Assembly: GCA_036741235.1 (NCBI GenBank)
Contig: DAINSQ010000004.1
Coordinates: 1 to 64,000 of the forward strand
Length of the DNA: 64,000 nt
Direction: 5' to 3'
From: JABWBR01 sp036741235
GTDB lineage: Bacteria > Bacteroidota > Bacteroidia > Chitinophagales > Saprospiraceae
This document shows positions 25,402 through 33,990 of this stretch, piece by piece (positions within the stretch are counted from its first letter, which is position 1; every line of letters starts with the position of its first letter). Below the pieces are notes generated by a model. That model made no database searches. It was not told the DNA's origin and worked only from the letters and a program-made list of their open reading frames with translations. A program made the translations under genes and the position numbers.

Positions 25402-28353
25402 ATGAATAAAGAATTATTGGCAGACGCATATTATCAGTATATCCTTGCAGCTATACAGGCAGGTAAAACTCAGGATGCCGAGGCGAAATACAAGGAAATG
25501 GGACGTTTTTTTGACGGCCACGCCAAGTTTGCTTCGCTTCATAGTTTAATTGCGCCCGTTCAAATAAATCATGAAAAATCAAAGGTATTTGTGCTTGCAA
25601 TAGGTATTGATCAATACCAAAGTTCAGACTATTCTCCATTGAGAGGTTGCGTTAACGACGCAGGGTTGTTTGTGGAATTAATTAAATCAAAAAGAAAAAA
25701 TGTATATGTCACTTTTATAAAAGATACCGAAGCTACTAAAGCCAATATTATGCTGGCTTTCGAGGAGCTAGACAAAAAGGCCAAACCCGTCGACACCATT
25801 GCGGTCTATTTTTCCGGCCATGCGCATATTAAAGGATATTGGGATACATATAGCCTGGCTACTTATGATTCAAATATTGTCTCTGAAAAGAATAATCCTA
25901 TTGTAATATACGGAGATGAACTCCACGACGCTATCCAAAAAATTGACGCAATCAATAAATTTTTGATCGTTGATACCCATTCAGATTACGATTTTATGGC
26001 TAAAGCCGTCGAATTGGGAAACTATACGGTATTGTTTGGTTGCGACGACGGAGAAACTGCCCACGAAAGTCAATTTGACGGAAAAACACACGGCGTTTTT
26101 ACCTACGCATTTGCAACGGTTATTAAACAATACTCAAGCGAAGTATTGATAACCGGCGATTTACACGAACAAGTGGTAAAATATATCAAGGATAGAAATT
26201 TCAATCAAACGCCTAAAATGGTTGGCGATATTACGCCGCTGTTTTTTCCGCAAAAAACTATTCAGCCTGCTGAAATTATTAATATCACAAAAAACAACCA
26301 TGCGCCGCTTTCGGAAAGGGATTATTATCGCTTGTCTCAAATAATACAAAAGTCGCCCTTGACTGGTAATTTATTTATTCCCGCTTTAAAAAAAATGGGA
26401 TATCACCTTATCCAAAAAGGAGAACTAGACAAAGGTCTTGACGCTTTTGAATCTTATCAAAAAAACATAGGAATTATCAATGATGAAAATGATGGGCTTA
26501 TACCACTAATCAGAATATGCGACAGACTCGGTCAATACGGCAAAGCGGCAAATTATTTAAAAAGCTGGTTAGAATTTCATCCTGGATTAAATGCCAAAAA
26601 CCCGATTCAGGCTTTGTATGATAAATATTCAACTTATGCCGACGGCGTCCATAAAAAATATGCGCTGGTGGTCGGTATTAATCAATATATAAATTGCCCT
26701 ACCCTCCAATCGGCACGTAAAGATGCTGAAAATTGGTATACCTATTTAGTGGAAGATCTTCAAATACCAAAAGAAAATATAACCCTGTTACTGGATAAAA
26801 CAGCTACTCGAAAAACAATATTATCAGAATTTGAAAAATTCGCCGGGCTGGCAAACGAATACCCGGTATTATTCTTCTTTGCGGGGTACGGCTCGGCTTA
26901 TTCCAAAACCTCAGAATCATCTACGAGGGATCTGGGTTGTGACACGCTGAAAGATGATAATAACGCCGCGCCTTTTATCCCAGCCATATTAAGTGTGGAC
27001 GCGCGGCAGGAGGGCGTCCCCGATATCTTGTTTTCAGAACTGTACTCTTTGTCAGCTAATAACAAATCCAGGTTTCTAACCTGTGTGTTAGACATTGGGT
27101 TTGACGAAGTCGCTAACGGCAGGGGTATCAAAGCGGGGGTATTAAATACCAGGGGAATCATATCAGGCGCCTCCGGGCTGAGGACAATAGCCGGGTTTAT
27201 ACAGGGAATTGGCAATCTCACCATCCTGCCCGGCACCATCAATTCCGGTAATTTTTCAGAAGCGGCCAGACTATCATGCCAGGAGAATGAACAGGCCGGG
27301 CTTTTTTCTTCAAACCTGTTGGCCGTTCTCAGGGCAAACCCACATGCGATATACCGAATGAGCCAACTGGAAAAGGAGGTGCTGAGAAAAAAAACGCAGG
27401 TGACGGGCCACTATATCCAGACTCCAGTTTTCATCGGCGCCCCGGATTTTGTTGTCTTTGGCTTATACAACCTGGGAGAAGAAGAGATCGCCCAAATAAA
27501 AGACGCGCCTGTTGGCCAACTAAAAACCTTGCTGGAGCAACAAATGGGCGCCAACTGGGGTGAATTCCCTGATAACCCGGTCGTACTGGCAATCGCCGAA
27601 GCGCTGTTGGGCAACATTGAAAAAGCATTGGCCATGCTGAGCGCCGCCGTAGCCGACGAAGTCAGGGAACACCATCGCCATGTTAAAGCCAACTATCACC
27701 TGGGAAGAATATTGGTTGAAAACAGCAGCGATGACGACAAGGAAAACTGGAGCCAGGCCCTTAATGCAATGCGCGCAGCTACTCAGGCTAACCCCGGTTT
27801 TACTCCGGCGTATTACTACCTGGGAAAAGCTATCCGCCAGGTGAGCATCATTGAGGGTCGCTCGGAGGCGGTCAAAGCTTTTCAAAAATACCAACAAAGC
27901 AACTATATCATCGGCCATCAGGAAGAGGTAGATCAATATCTCGACTCACTCGATGATGAACGCCTTCGCAATCGATATATGAATGAAGGCATCATACACC
28001 TCGATAAAAATGAATTGACGGAAGCAGAACATTGCTTCCAGGAAGCCCGTCTGCTCGGCGAAAATTCAGCATTTTATTATATGGCGGAAATATATAACAG
28101 GCAGGGCGACTTCCTGCGCGCCCTCAACTCCTATAACCAGGCCCAAATATTAGGAGTAGGAATGGAAGACCTCGCCTTCAAGATGGGCGATATGGTGTGG
28201 AATTTTTTGAAAAATTCCGATGTAATCGCCAACGTACTGGAAGATCTTAAAGCATACAACGAGAATCCAGGTATCCTGAAAAACAGCGGCACCGAATCAT
28301 TACTCGATCATCTGTCGAAAATTCAGGCGCACCTCTCAAAACTCAAACTATAG
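25402..28353 (+). CDS. Double pseudocaspase with C-terminal TPR-like region
   Basis: 983 residues. The first caspase-like domain (about residues 58-290) starts with VFVLAIGIDQY. It keeps His140 (YFSGHAH), but where DSC is expected it reads Asp191-Thr192-His193, so the cysteine is gone. A second domain (about 415-680) begins KYALVVGINQY. It has Ala494-Gly495-Tyr496-Gly497 where SGHG is expected and Asp564-Ile565-Gly566 where DSC is expected, so both catalytic residues are missing. Helical repeats resembling TPRs follow (about 735-980, with YHLGRIL, AYYYLGKAI and FYYMAEIYNRQGDF). The likely role is as a regulatory or scaffold partner of the active protease just upstream, analogous in principle to catalytically dead caspase relatives in animals. 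Base composition changes along the gene: AT-rich before about 26900, GC-richer after. No signal peptide. Confidence 0.85.
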   Translation: MNKELLADAYYQYILAAIQAGKTQDAEAKYKEMGRFFDGHAKFASLHSLIAPVQINHEKSKVFVLAIGIDQYQSSDYSPLRGCVNDAGLFVELIKSKRKNVYVTFIKDTEATKANIMLAFEELDKKAKPVDTIAVYFSGHAHIKGYWDTYSLATYDSNIVSEKNNPIVIYGDELHDAIQKIDAINKFLIVDTHSDYDFMAKAVELGNYTVLFGCDDGETAHESQFDGKTHGVFTYAFATVIKQYSSEVLITGDLHEQVVKYIKDRNFNQTPKMVGDITPLFFPQKTIQPAEIINITKNNHAPLSERDYYRLSQIIQKSPLTGNLFIPALKKMGYHLIQKGELDKGLDAFESYQKNIGIINDENDGLIPLIRICDRLGQYGKAANYLKSWLEFHPGLNAKNPIQALYDKYSTYADGVHKKYALVVGINQYINCPTLQSARKDAENWYTYLVEDLQIPKENITLLLDKTATRKTILSEFEKFAGLANEYPVLFFFAGYGSAYSKTSESSTRDLGCDTLKDDNNAAPFIPAILSVDARQEGVPDILFSELYSLSANNKSRFLTCVLDIGFDEVANGRGIKAGVLNTRGIISGASGLRTIAGFIQGIGNLTILPGTINSGNFSEAARLSCQENEQAGLFSSNLLAVLRANPHAIYRMSQLEKEVLRKKTQVTGHYIQTPVFIGAPDFVVFGLYNLGEEEIAQIKDAPVGQLKTLLEQQMGANWGEFPDNPVVLAIAEALLGNIEKALAMLSAAVADEVREHHRHVKANYHLGRILVENSSDDDKENWSQALNAMRAATQANPGFTPAYYYLGKAIRQVSIIEGRSEAVKAFQKYQQSNYIIGHQEEVDQYLDSLDDERLRNRYMNEGIIHLDKNELTEAEHCFQEARLLGENSAFYYMAEIYNRQGDFLRALNSYNQAQILGVGMEDLAFKMGDMVWNFLKNSDVIANVLEDLKAYNENPGILKNSGTESLLDHLSKIQAHLSKLKL

Positions 28354-30282
28354 CGATACTACTTTTTTAACTGCCTTACCCCTGTTGGTCTCTATCTGAA
28401 GTAGGAATACTCCTTTACCCGGCAAGCGCAACGGATTCACCGGATTGGGGTAGTGGGCCAGCCGGCGGCCATCAATGCTGTAAATGGTGACAGCCCGGAG
28501 CTGAGCGCCCCACACGTCAACGGAGCATATGCCATTGGCGGTTGGGTTGGGCGTGATACGCACCTGAATATTGGCGGCCGGATGCTGCACATTTACCGTA
28601 CCATCTACAAAGTAATCTTCTACCTGGGCGCTGCCCACCATCACCGGCGACTTGTCGGCGCTGTTGAACATACTCCGGAATGTCTCAATTTCAGGTGTGC
28701 TGGCGTCAAACAATTCAGCCATCCAACGGGGAGGTAAAGATTGATAATAGACGGCAGCATATGCCGACAACTTCCCCTGATACCCCTCGATTCCAATTCG
28801 GTAATGCACTACGTCCGAACCGCTGCCTTCAACGCCGTTTTTGCGATTGAAGTCGGGATCATTGGCTGCCTGGCCTTCAATACGAGTAGTATCGTATACC
28901 GGATGAGATACGCTAAATCCCTCGGGAGGAATGCGATTGTCTTTTAGATTGTTATACGCCCTTTCGAGTATGGAAGTAAACTGCCCATTGACATCTGCAG
29001 GCACGATCTCGTAAATCTGCGCCTGGTCGGGGCGATTGATCAATTGATAGTGAGGCTCAACGCCGCTACCCTGGCCTTCTACTTCAAAGTCGGGACGAAG
29101 GCGGCCCGACTGGAAAACGGTGTCGCCGGCTTCATTCACAACAGTAAACGACACAAAAGCACGTCGACTCGGATAACCCGAGGGGAATTTATGGCCCGCC
29201 TTATTGATAAGCTTGAGCGCAAAAGTTATAGAATCTGCAGTTTCTTCCTCCACTTCCAGGCTCATTTGCAGCGTTTTTTCCTGCAACATAGACAGCGTAG
29301 CGGCAATCGTGGCGTCAAAATGCTCGGCCTCTGCATCGATACCCAAGGTTTGACGGTGTTCCTTCATGAGCTTGAGCATCATGGTATTGGCGCCCGCCAA
29401 TTCATGCAACCCATAGGGCGTACGCGGGTCGAGAAATAGATAATTGGCCGAAATCACCACGGGATCTTCAATGCGAGGCATATGACATCCCTGACAACTC
29501 ACCCCTTGCTCTGGATACGAGGAGTTGAGCCATTCGTGATAAGTAGCCTGCTCTACATAAGATGTGCCAAGCGGGTTGCCCTCGTAGTCAAACGGGTGTG
29601 TAACCAGTGTGTGGCAGGGGGCGCAAATACCCGCATCGTTGATATGGTCGCGATAAAGCGGTTTGAAACCTACGAATTCTTCCATAGGCGCGCCGAAGGG
29701 ACCAGGATAAGGGCCGAAAATGACGCGCGTTGTGTCAAAATATATCTCTCCGGAGAAAGTAGTTCCCAGATTTTGATCGCTGATTTTATGACAAGTCGAG
29801 CAGGTTACACCGTCGATGCCGATGGAATCCTGCAACATATCGTCAATGAGGTAAGGGCCTTGCCCACGCAAAAAGGCAGTGTAATGCCCATTAGGCGCAT
29901 GGCAGGTCACGCATTTGCTCTGAATGGCTGTACTATGCTGAGGATACAGCAGGATTTCATGACTCACTTTGGCCCTCCAGAAAGGATCTTTGGCGCTATT
30001 GGCCATCATGGTGGCGCGCCAGTCGTCGTACATATTTACGTCGTTGCCTGCCAAATCAACCATAGCATAACCATTGGGGTCGAGGCCGTGGCAGCCTTTG
30101 CAGGCCGCTGATGTTGGAAAGATAACAGTAGAATCGATGGGCAACAATAAATTGGGCCCCATAGCTTTGAATGCCGCAATTTCTGCTTCGGTATGAAATC
30201 GCTTGGGCGCCGCATCGGGCAGATTGCCGGCTATGTAGATGGTTCCTAGTATAAGCGCGCCAATAAACAAATGCTTGGACAT
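28348..30282 (-). CDS. Five-heme c-type cytochrome with T9SS type A tail
   Basis: About 644 residues from the ATG at 30280-30282; an upstream ATG at 30303 would add 7 residues. The N-terminus is a hydrophobic signal segment (HLFIGALILGTIYIAG). Five CxxCH heme sites are visible: CKGCH, CVTCH, CSTCH, CAPCH and CQGCH, all in the first 300 residues. A beta-rich middle follows, and the C-terminus has RITPNPTANG and ends KAVKKVVSL, a T9SS type A domain. A multiheme cytochrome sent to the cell surface by T9SS could move electrons to or from extracellular partners; the redox partner is unknown. Its 3' end overlaps the pseudocaspase gene by 6 bases, convergently. Confidence 0.9.
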   Translation of the reverse strand: MSKHLFIGALILGTIYIAGNLPDAAPKRFHTEAEIAAFKAMGPNLLLPIDSTVIFPTSAACKGCHGLDPNGYAMVDLAGNDVNMYDDWRATMMANSAKDPFWRAKVSHEILLYPQHSTAIQSKCVTCHAPNGHYTAFLRGQGPYLIDDMLQDSIGIDGVTCSTCHKISDQNLGTTFSGEIYFDTTRVIFGPYPGPFGAPMEEFVGFKPLYRDHINDAGICAPCHTLVTHPFDYEGNPLGTSYVEQATYHEWLNSSYPEQGVSCQGCHMPRIEDPVVISANYLFLDPRTPYGLHELAGANTMMLKLMKEHRQTLGIDAEAEHFDATIAATLSMLQEKTLQMSLEVEEETADSITFALKLINKAGHKFPSGYPSRRAFVSFTVVNEAGDTVFQSGRLRPDFEVEGQGSGVEPHYQLINRPDQAQIYEIVPADVNGQFTSILERAYNNLKDNRIPPEGFSVSHPVYDTTRIEGQAANDPDFNRKNGVEGSGSDVVHYRIGIEGYQGKLSAYAAVYYQSLPPRWMAELFDASTPEIETFRSMFNSADKSPVMVGSAQVEDYFVDGTVNVQHPAANIQVRITPNPTANGICSVDVWGAQLRAVTIYSIDGRRLAHYPNPVNPLRLPGKGVFLLQIETNRGKAVKKVVSL

Positions 30283-30300
30283 AGCAGTTTTTTTTGCATA

Positions 30301-30341
30301 CAAGGTGATATAGGGTCAAAAACCACCTGTCGCCTTGTCAC
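30301..30341 (+). repeat. Degenerate copy of the CACCTTGT repeat
   Basis: CAAGGTGA (30301-30308) followed by CCACCTGTCGCCTTGTCAC (30323-30341) carries the same unit in both orientations as the array at 9982-10094. It lies in the divergent gap between the cytochrome and paa genes. Confidence 0.5.
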
Positions 30342-30467
30342 GTAAAAATGCAAATTCATTTTCATTGCGGAACAACTTGTCTCTATATTTTTAAGCGTTC
30401 CGTCGTGAAGATTGCGCTGACAGTGCCTGTGCCATATTACCAGATGCCAATTTACATGAACAATACG

Positions 30468-30481
30468 AACGAATGTTCGTT
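30468..30481 (+). promoter_or_regulatory. TetR-type palindromic operator before paaA
   Basis: AACGAA-TG-TTCGTT is a perfect palindrome with 6-base arms, 17 bases upstream of the -7 element, covering the expected -33 region. Palindromes with ACG/CGT half-sites are typical of TetR-family repressors, and TetR-type PaaR proteins control phenylacetate genes in several bacteria. No tetR gene is seen in the window. Confidence 0.55.
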
Positions 30482-30497
30482 TCTTTATAAAAAGAAG

Positions 30498-30505
30498 TAT
30501 ATTTG
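30498..30505 (+). promoter_or_regulatory. Bacteroidota -7 element of the paa operon
   Basis: TATATTTG matches TAnnTTTG exactly, 17 bases before the paaA ATG at 30522. The operator palindrome sits directly upstream. Confidence 0.65.
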
Positions 30506-30521
30506 TATCGCAAAAAAAGCC

Positions 30522-31484
30522 ATGGCAGCTATGAACGAGTTGACCTTAGAGCAGGAATTCCAGGCCAAGATTGATGCTGATATCAAGATCGAGCCTAAAG
30601 ACTGGATGCCCGACGCCTATCGCAAAACGCTAATCAGGCAGATCTCCCAGCACGCCCATTCTGAAATCGTCGGTATGTTGCCAGAAGGCAATTGGATATC
30701 GAGGGCGCCGTCGCTGCGGCGAAAAGTCGCCCTGCTGGCCAAAGTTCAAGATGAAGGCGGCCACGGGCTATACCTCTACAGCGCTACCGAAACGCTGGGC
30801 GTTGACCGCGAGGATCTGATAGACGATCTGCACAGCGGCAAAGCCAAATACAGCAGCATTTTTAACTATCCTTCACTCAATTGGGCCGACATCGGCGCTA
30901 TTGGCTGGCTGGTTGACGGCGCTGCCATCATGAACCAGGTAGCCCTCTGCCGTACTTCCTACGGCCCTTATGCCCGCGCCATGGTGCGCATTTGCAAAGA
31001 GGAAAGTTTTCACCAGCGCCAGGGCTACGAAATATTGCTCACGCTGTGCCGCGGCACGGAAGTGCAAAAACGCATGGCCCAGGATGCCATCAACCGCTGG
31101 TGGTGGCCCTCACTGATGATGTTCGGCCCTCCCGACACCGATTCGCCCAACTCTGAGCAATCTATGAAATGGCGCATCAAACGCCAGTCGAATGATGAAT
31201 TGCGCCAGCGTTTCATTGATATGACGGTGCCACAAGCTGACTTCCTTGGATTGGTACTGCCCGACCCGCTGTTGAAATGGAATGAAGACCGAGGTCACTA
31301 CGACTTTGGCCCCATCAACTGGGAAGAATTTAAAAACGTGCTCAAAGGAAACGGCCAATGTAACCGGCAGCGCATGAAAGATCGCATCAAGGCCCATGAG
31401 GAAGGCGCCTGGGTGCGCGATGCAGCCATGGCTTACGCCGAAAAGCGCCGCCAACGTCAGGAACAAAAGACAAGCGTAGCTTAG
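30522..31484 (+). CDS. paaA: Ring-1,2-phenylacetyl-CoA epoxidase catalytic subunit PaaA
   Basis: About 320 residues from the ATG at 30522; a second ATG at 30531 is an alternative, and the longer upstream frame runs through the promoter. PaaA is the di-iron oxygenase subunit that epoxidises phenylacetyl-CoA to start aerobic ring cleavage. Iron-ligand motifs are seen as DEGGHG (about 77-82) and EESFHQRQG (about 160-168). PSLNWADIGAIGWLVDGAAI and the WWWPSLMMFGPPD segment are typical. First gene of the paaABC operon, 20 bases from paaB. Confidence 0.95.
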   Translation: MAAMNELTLEQEFQAKIDADIKIEPKDWMPDAYRKTLIRQISQHAHSEIVGMLPEGNWISRAPSLRRKVALLAKVQDEGGHGLYLYSATETLGVDREDLIDDLHSGKAKYSSIFNYPSLNWADIGAIGWLVDGAAIMNQVALCRTSYGPYARAMVRICKEESFHQRQGYEILLTLCRGTEVQKRMAQDAINRWWWPSLMMFGPPDTDSPNSEQSMKWRIKRQSNDELRQRFIDMTVPQADFLGLVLPDPLLKWNEDRGHYDFGPINWEEFKNVLKGNGQCNRQRMKDRIKAHEEGAWVRDAAMAYAEKRRQRQEQKTSVA

Positions 31485-31504
31485 TTTATCAAACCATCAG
31501 CACC

Positions 31505-31789
31505 ATGAAAAACAACTGGCCACTGTGGGAAATCTTCATCCGCAGCAAAAACGGACTTAACCACAAACACGTTGGTAGCCTGCACGCCTCCGATGCAGCA
31601 ATGGCTATCGAAAACGCGCGCGATGTCTATACCCGCCGCAACGAAGGCGTTAGCATTTGGGTCGTAGAATCCAAATATATCACGGCATCAAGCCCTGAAG
31701 ACAGCGAGGCGTTCTTCGATCCGGCCAACGACAAAGTATACAGGCATCCCACTTTTTACGATTTGCCCGACGAGGTAAAACACATTTGA
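31505..31789 (+). CDS. paaB: Phenylacetyl-CoA epoxidase subunit PaaB
   Basis: 94 residues, the normal size. It begins with WPLWEIFIRSKNGLNHKHVGSL and contains AMAIENARDVYTRRNEG and IWVVES, as expected for PaaB, a structural subunit linking PaaAC heterodimers. 43 bases before paaC. Confidence 0.95.
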   Translation: MKNNWPLWEIFIRSKNGLNHKHVGSLHASDAAMAIENARDVYTRRNEGVSIWVVESKYITASSPEDSEAFFDPANDKVYRHPTFYDLPDEVKHI

Positions 31790-31832
31790 TCAAACTCAGC
31801 CTTTTAACCAAACCATATAACCAAACAACGCC

Positions 31833-32600
31833 ATGACCACCGCGAATTTGCCACAAGCCCGCTTCAATTATTTATTGCGATTGGGCGATAATGCCTTGAT
31901 ATTAGGCCAGCGCTTGTCGGAATGGTGTGGTCATGGCCCGGTGTTGGAGCAAGATATAGCGATTACCAATATTGCGCTCGACCTCATCGGACAGGCCCGG
32001 TCGATCTATGCCTACGCCGCCGAACTCGAAGGCAAAGGCCGCAGCGAAGACGATATCGCTTTCCTGCGCGACGCCTGGGATTTTTACAACGTTCAACTCG
32101 TTGAACAACCCAACGAAGACTGGGCATACGCTATCGTACGCCAGTTTTTATTCGATTCCTGCAATTTTTACCTATACCAATCGCTCACCCACAGCAGCGA
32201 CGAACACATCAGGGCTATCGCTGAAAAATCGCTCAAGGAAATCACTTACCACCTCCGCTATAGCTCGGAGTGGATGATTCGCCTGGGCGACGGCACCGAG
32301 TTGAGCCGCCAGAAAATGCAAACCGCGCTGGACGACCTCTGGATGTACTCGGGTGAAATGATGATGATGGATGAACTCGATATGTTGATGCGCGATCTGG
32401 GCATCGGCGCCGATTTCGATGCCATCAAGCCCCAGGTAGACGCCAAGCGCCGCGAAGTTATCAGCGAAGCAACGCTCCAAATTCCCGGCAACCCGTGGAT
32501 GCAATCAGGCGGAAAACAAGGCCGCCACACCGAATTTCTCGGCCACATACTCGCCGATATGCAGTTTATGCAGCGGGCTTATCCTGGTATGACCTGGTGA
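31833..32600 (+). CDS. paaC: Phenylacetyl-CoA epoxidase subunit PaaC
   Basis: 255 residues, a ferritin-like subunit that lacks the catalytic di-iron centre and supports PaaA. Typical sequence includes LLRLGDNALILGQRLSEWCG, GPVLEQDIAITNIALDL, IGQARSIYAYAAELEG, HSSDEHIRAIAEKSLKEI and YHLRYSSEWMIRLGDGT. No paaD or paaE follows in this window; the next gene, 11 bases downstream, is a permease. Confidence 0.95.
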   Translation: MTTANLPQARFNYLLRLGDNALILGQRLSEWCGHGPVLEQDIAITNIALDLIGQARSIYAYAAELEGKGRSEDDIAFLRDAWDFYNVQLVEQPNEDWAYAIVRQFLFDSCNFYLYQSLTHSSDEHIRAIAEKSLKEITYHLRYSSEWMIRLGDGTELSRQKMQTALDDLWMYSGEMMMMDELDMLMRDLGIGADFDAIKPQVDAKRREVISEATLQIPGNPWMQSGGKQGRHTEFLGHILADMQFMQRAYPGMTW

Positions 32601-32611
32601 GGATTTGAGAT

Positions 32612-33385
32612 ATGGAATGGTACCACTACCTCCTTGCCATCGCCGGCAGCGCATTGGCGGGCGCTATCAATACCCTGGCCGGCAACGGCTCTGCAATAAC
32701 GCTCACTATACTTACTGAGCTGCTGGGGCTGCCCGGTAATGTGGCCAACGGCACCAACCGCATCGGTATCTTTACCCAAAGTGCGGCCAGCACGTATGTA
32801 TTTTATCGCAGCGGCAGGCTACAGTTATCTCAAAGCGGTAAAGGCATTGCACTCACTACACTAGGCGCCCTTGTCGGCATTTGGGCGGCCACGGTAGTGA
32901 GCAGCGATCAATTCAAAACTGTATTTCGCTTTTTATTGGTAGCCATGCTGGTTGTTATGCTGGTGAAACCTGAAAAATGGTTGCGCGAAACGGATACCAC
33001 CCGACACATATCGCCCTGGATCACCATACCTGTTTTCCTCGCGCTCGGTTTTTACGGCGGTTTTATTCAAATGGGAATGGGAATTTTCTTCCTGGCAGCT
33101 ATGGTACTGGGCGCACGTTACAGCCTCACCGACAGCAACGCAGTGAAATCTGCCGTGGTGGGCTTGTATACCTTTCTGGCGATCCTGATCTTTGCCTGGA
33201 ATGGGCAAGTAGATTGGGATCTCGGGGCCCTGATGGCCGTAGGTCAAACTGCCGGCGGTTATTTCACAGCCCGATTCGCAACGACCAGCCCAAAAGCGAA
33301 TGTTTGGGCACACCGCGTATTAATAGCCGTCGTAACCTTAGCTGTCGCTAAAATGTTTAATCTACATACCTTATTGCTTCGCTGA
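32612..33385 (+). CDS. TSUP (TauE/SafE) family permease
   Basis: 257 residues with about eight membrane segments. N-terminal AGAINTLAGNGSAITLTIL and the second-half LALGFYGGFIQMGMGIFFL are the paired inverted repeats of the TauE/SafE (TSUP) family. Members export sulfite or small organosulfur or carboxylate anions; the substrate is unknown. It is 11 bases after paaC, and its stop overlaps the start of the next gene (TGATG), so it is in the paa transcript. Confidence 0.88.
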   Translation: MEWYHYLLAIAGSALAGAINTLAGNGSAITLTILTELLGLPGNVANGTNRIGIFTQSAASTYVFYRSGRLQLSQSGKGIALTTLGALVGIWAATVVSSDQFKTVFRFLLVAMLVVMLVKPEKWLRETDTTRHISPWITIPVFLALGFYGGFIQMGMGIFFLAAMVLGARYSLTDSNAVKSAVVGLYTFLAILIFAWNGQVDWDLGALMAVGQTAGGYFTARFATTSPKANVWAHRVLIAVVTLAVAKMFNLHTLLLR

Positions 33386-33990
33386 TGGTTAATTTTAAAG
33401 AACTCATTTCCGTTTCACTGATTCTGTTCTCTGTAATAGACATTGTGGGTTCGCTGCCCATACTGTTGGACCTCAAAAAGCGCGGCATCCAGATTGAGGC
33501 CGGCAAAGCTTCGCTGGCGGCTTTGGTATTAATGACTATTTTTCTATACGCAGGCGAAGCCCTCATTCGATTATTCGGTATTGATGTGCAGTCTTTTGCC
33601 GTGGCCGGGGCGATTGTATTGTTTCTTATCGGCATGGAAATGATTCTTGGCATTCGCATTTTTCGCGACAGCGAGGCAGCCAACTCGGGTTCTATTGTTC
33701 CGGTAGCCTTTCCGCTTATCGCAGGGGCAGGAGCCATGACCACCATTATTTCGCTGAAAGCAAAATACGAGGTTGTTAATATTCAGATTGGCATTGTACT
33801 GAATATCGTTTTTGTATATCTGGTATTGCGTTCTTCCAACTGGCTTGGAGGGCTATTGGGGGTTGGCGGCGCCAGCGTATTGCGCAAAATTTTCGGCATC
33901 ATCCTGCTGGCCATTGCCATCAAACTATTCAAAGACAATTTTCACTTGATCGTTGCGCCGCCGGCAGCCGGAGCTACTTTGCCAAAATAA
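33385..33990 (+). CDS. MarC family integral membrane protein
   Basis: 201 residues, about six membrane segments. SVIDIVGSLPILLDL, SFAVAGAIVLFLIGMEMILG and VAFPLIAGAGAMTTIISL are the family signature. Function of the family is unclear. Translation is probably coupled to the TSUP gene by the one-base stop/start overlap. The last 17 bases overlap the 3' end of the convergent thioredoxin-like gene. Confidence 0.9.
   Translation: MVNFKELISVSLILFSVIDIVGSLPILLDLKKRGIQIEAGKASLAALVLMTIFLYAGEALIRLFGIDVQSFAVAGAIVLFLIGMEMILGIRIFRDSEAANSGSIVPVAFPLIAGAGAMTTIISLKAKYEVVNIQIGIVLNIVFVYLVLRSSNWLGGLLGVGGASVLRKIFGIILLAIAIKLFKDNFHLIVAPPAAGATLPK

Noticed and set aside
29482..30111. 209-codon plus frame inside the cytochrome gene
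   Set aside because: The minus-strand frame has five heme motifs; the plus product has none.
30348..30521. Earlier start for paaA
   Set aside because: The extra 58 codons run through the palindrome and -7 element and are not seen in PaaA proteins.
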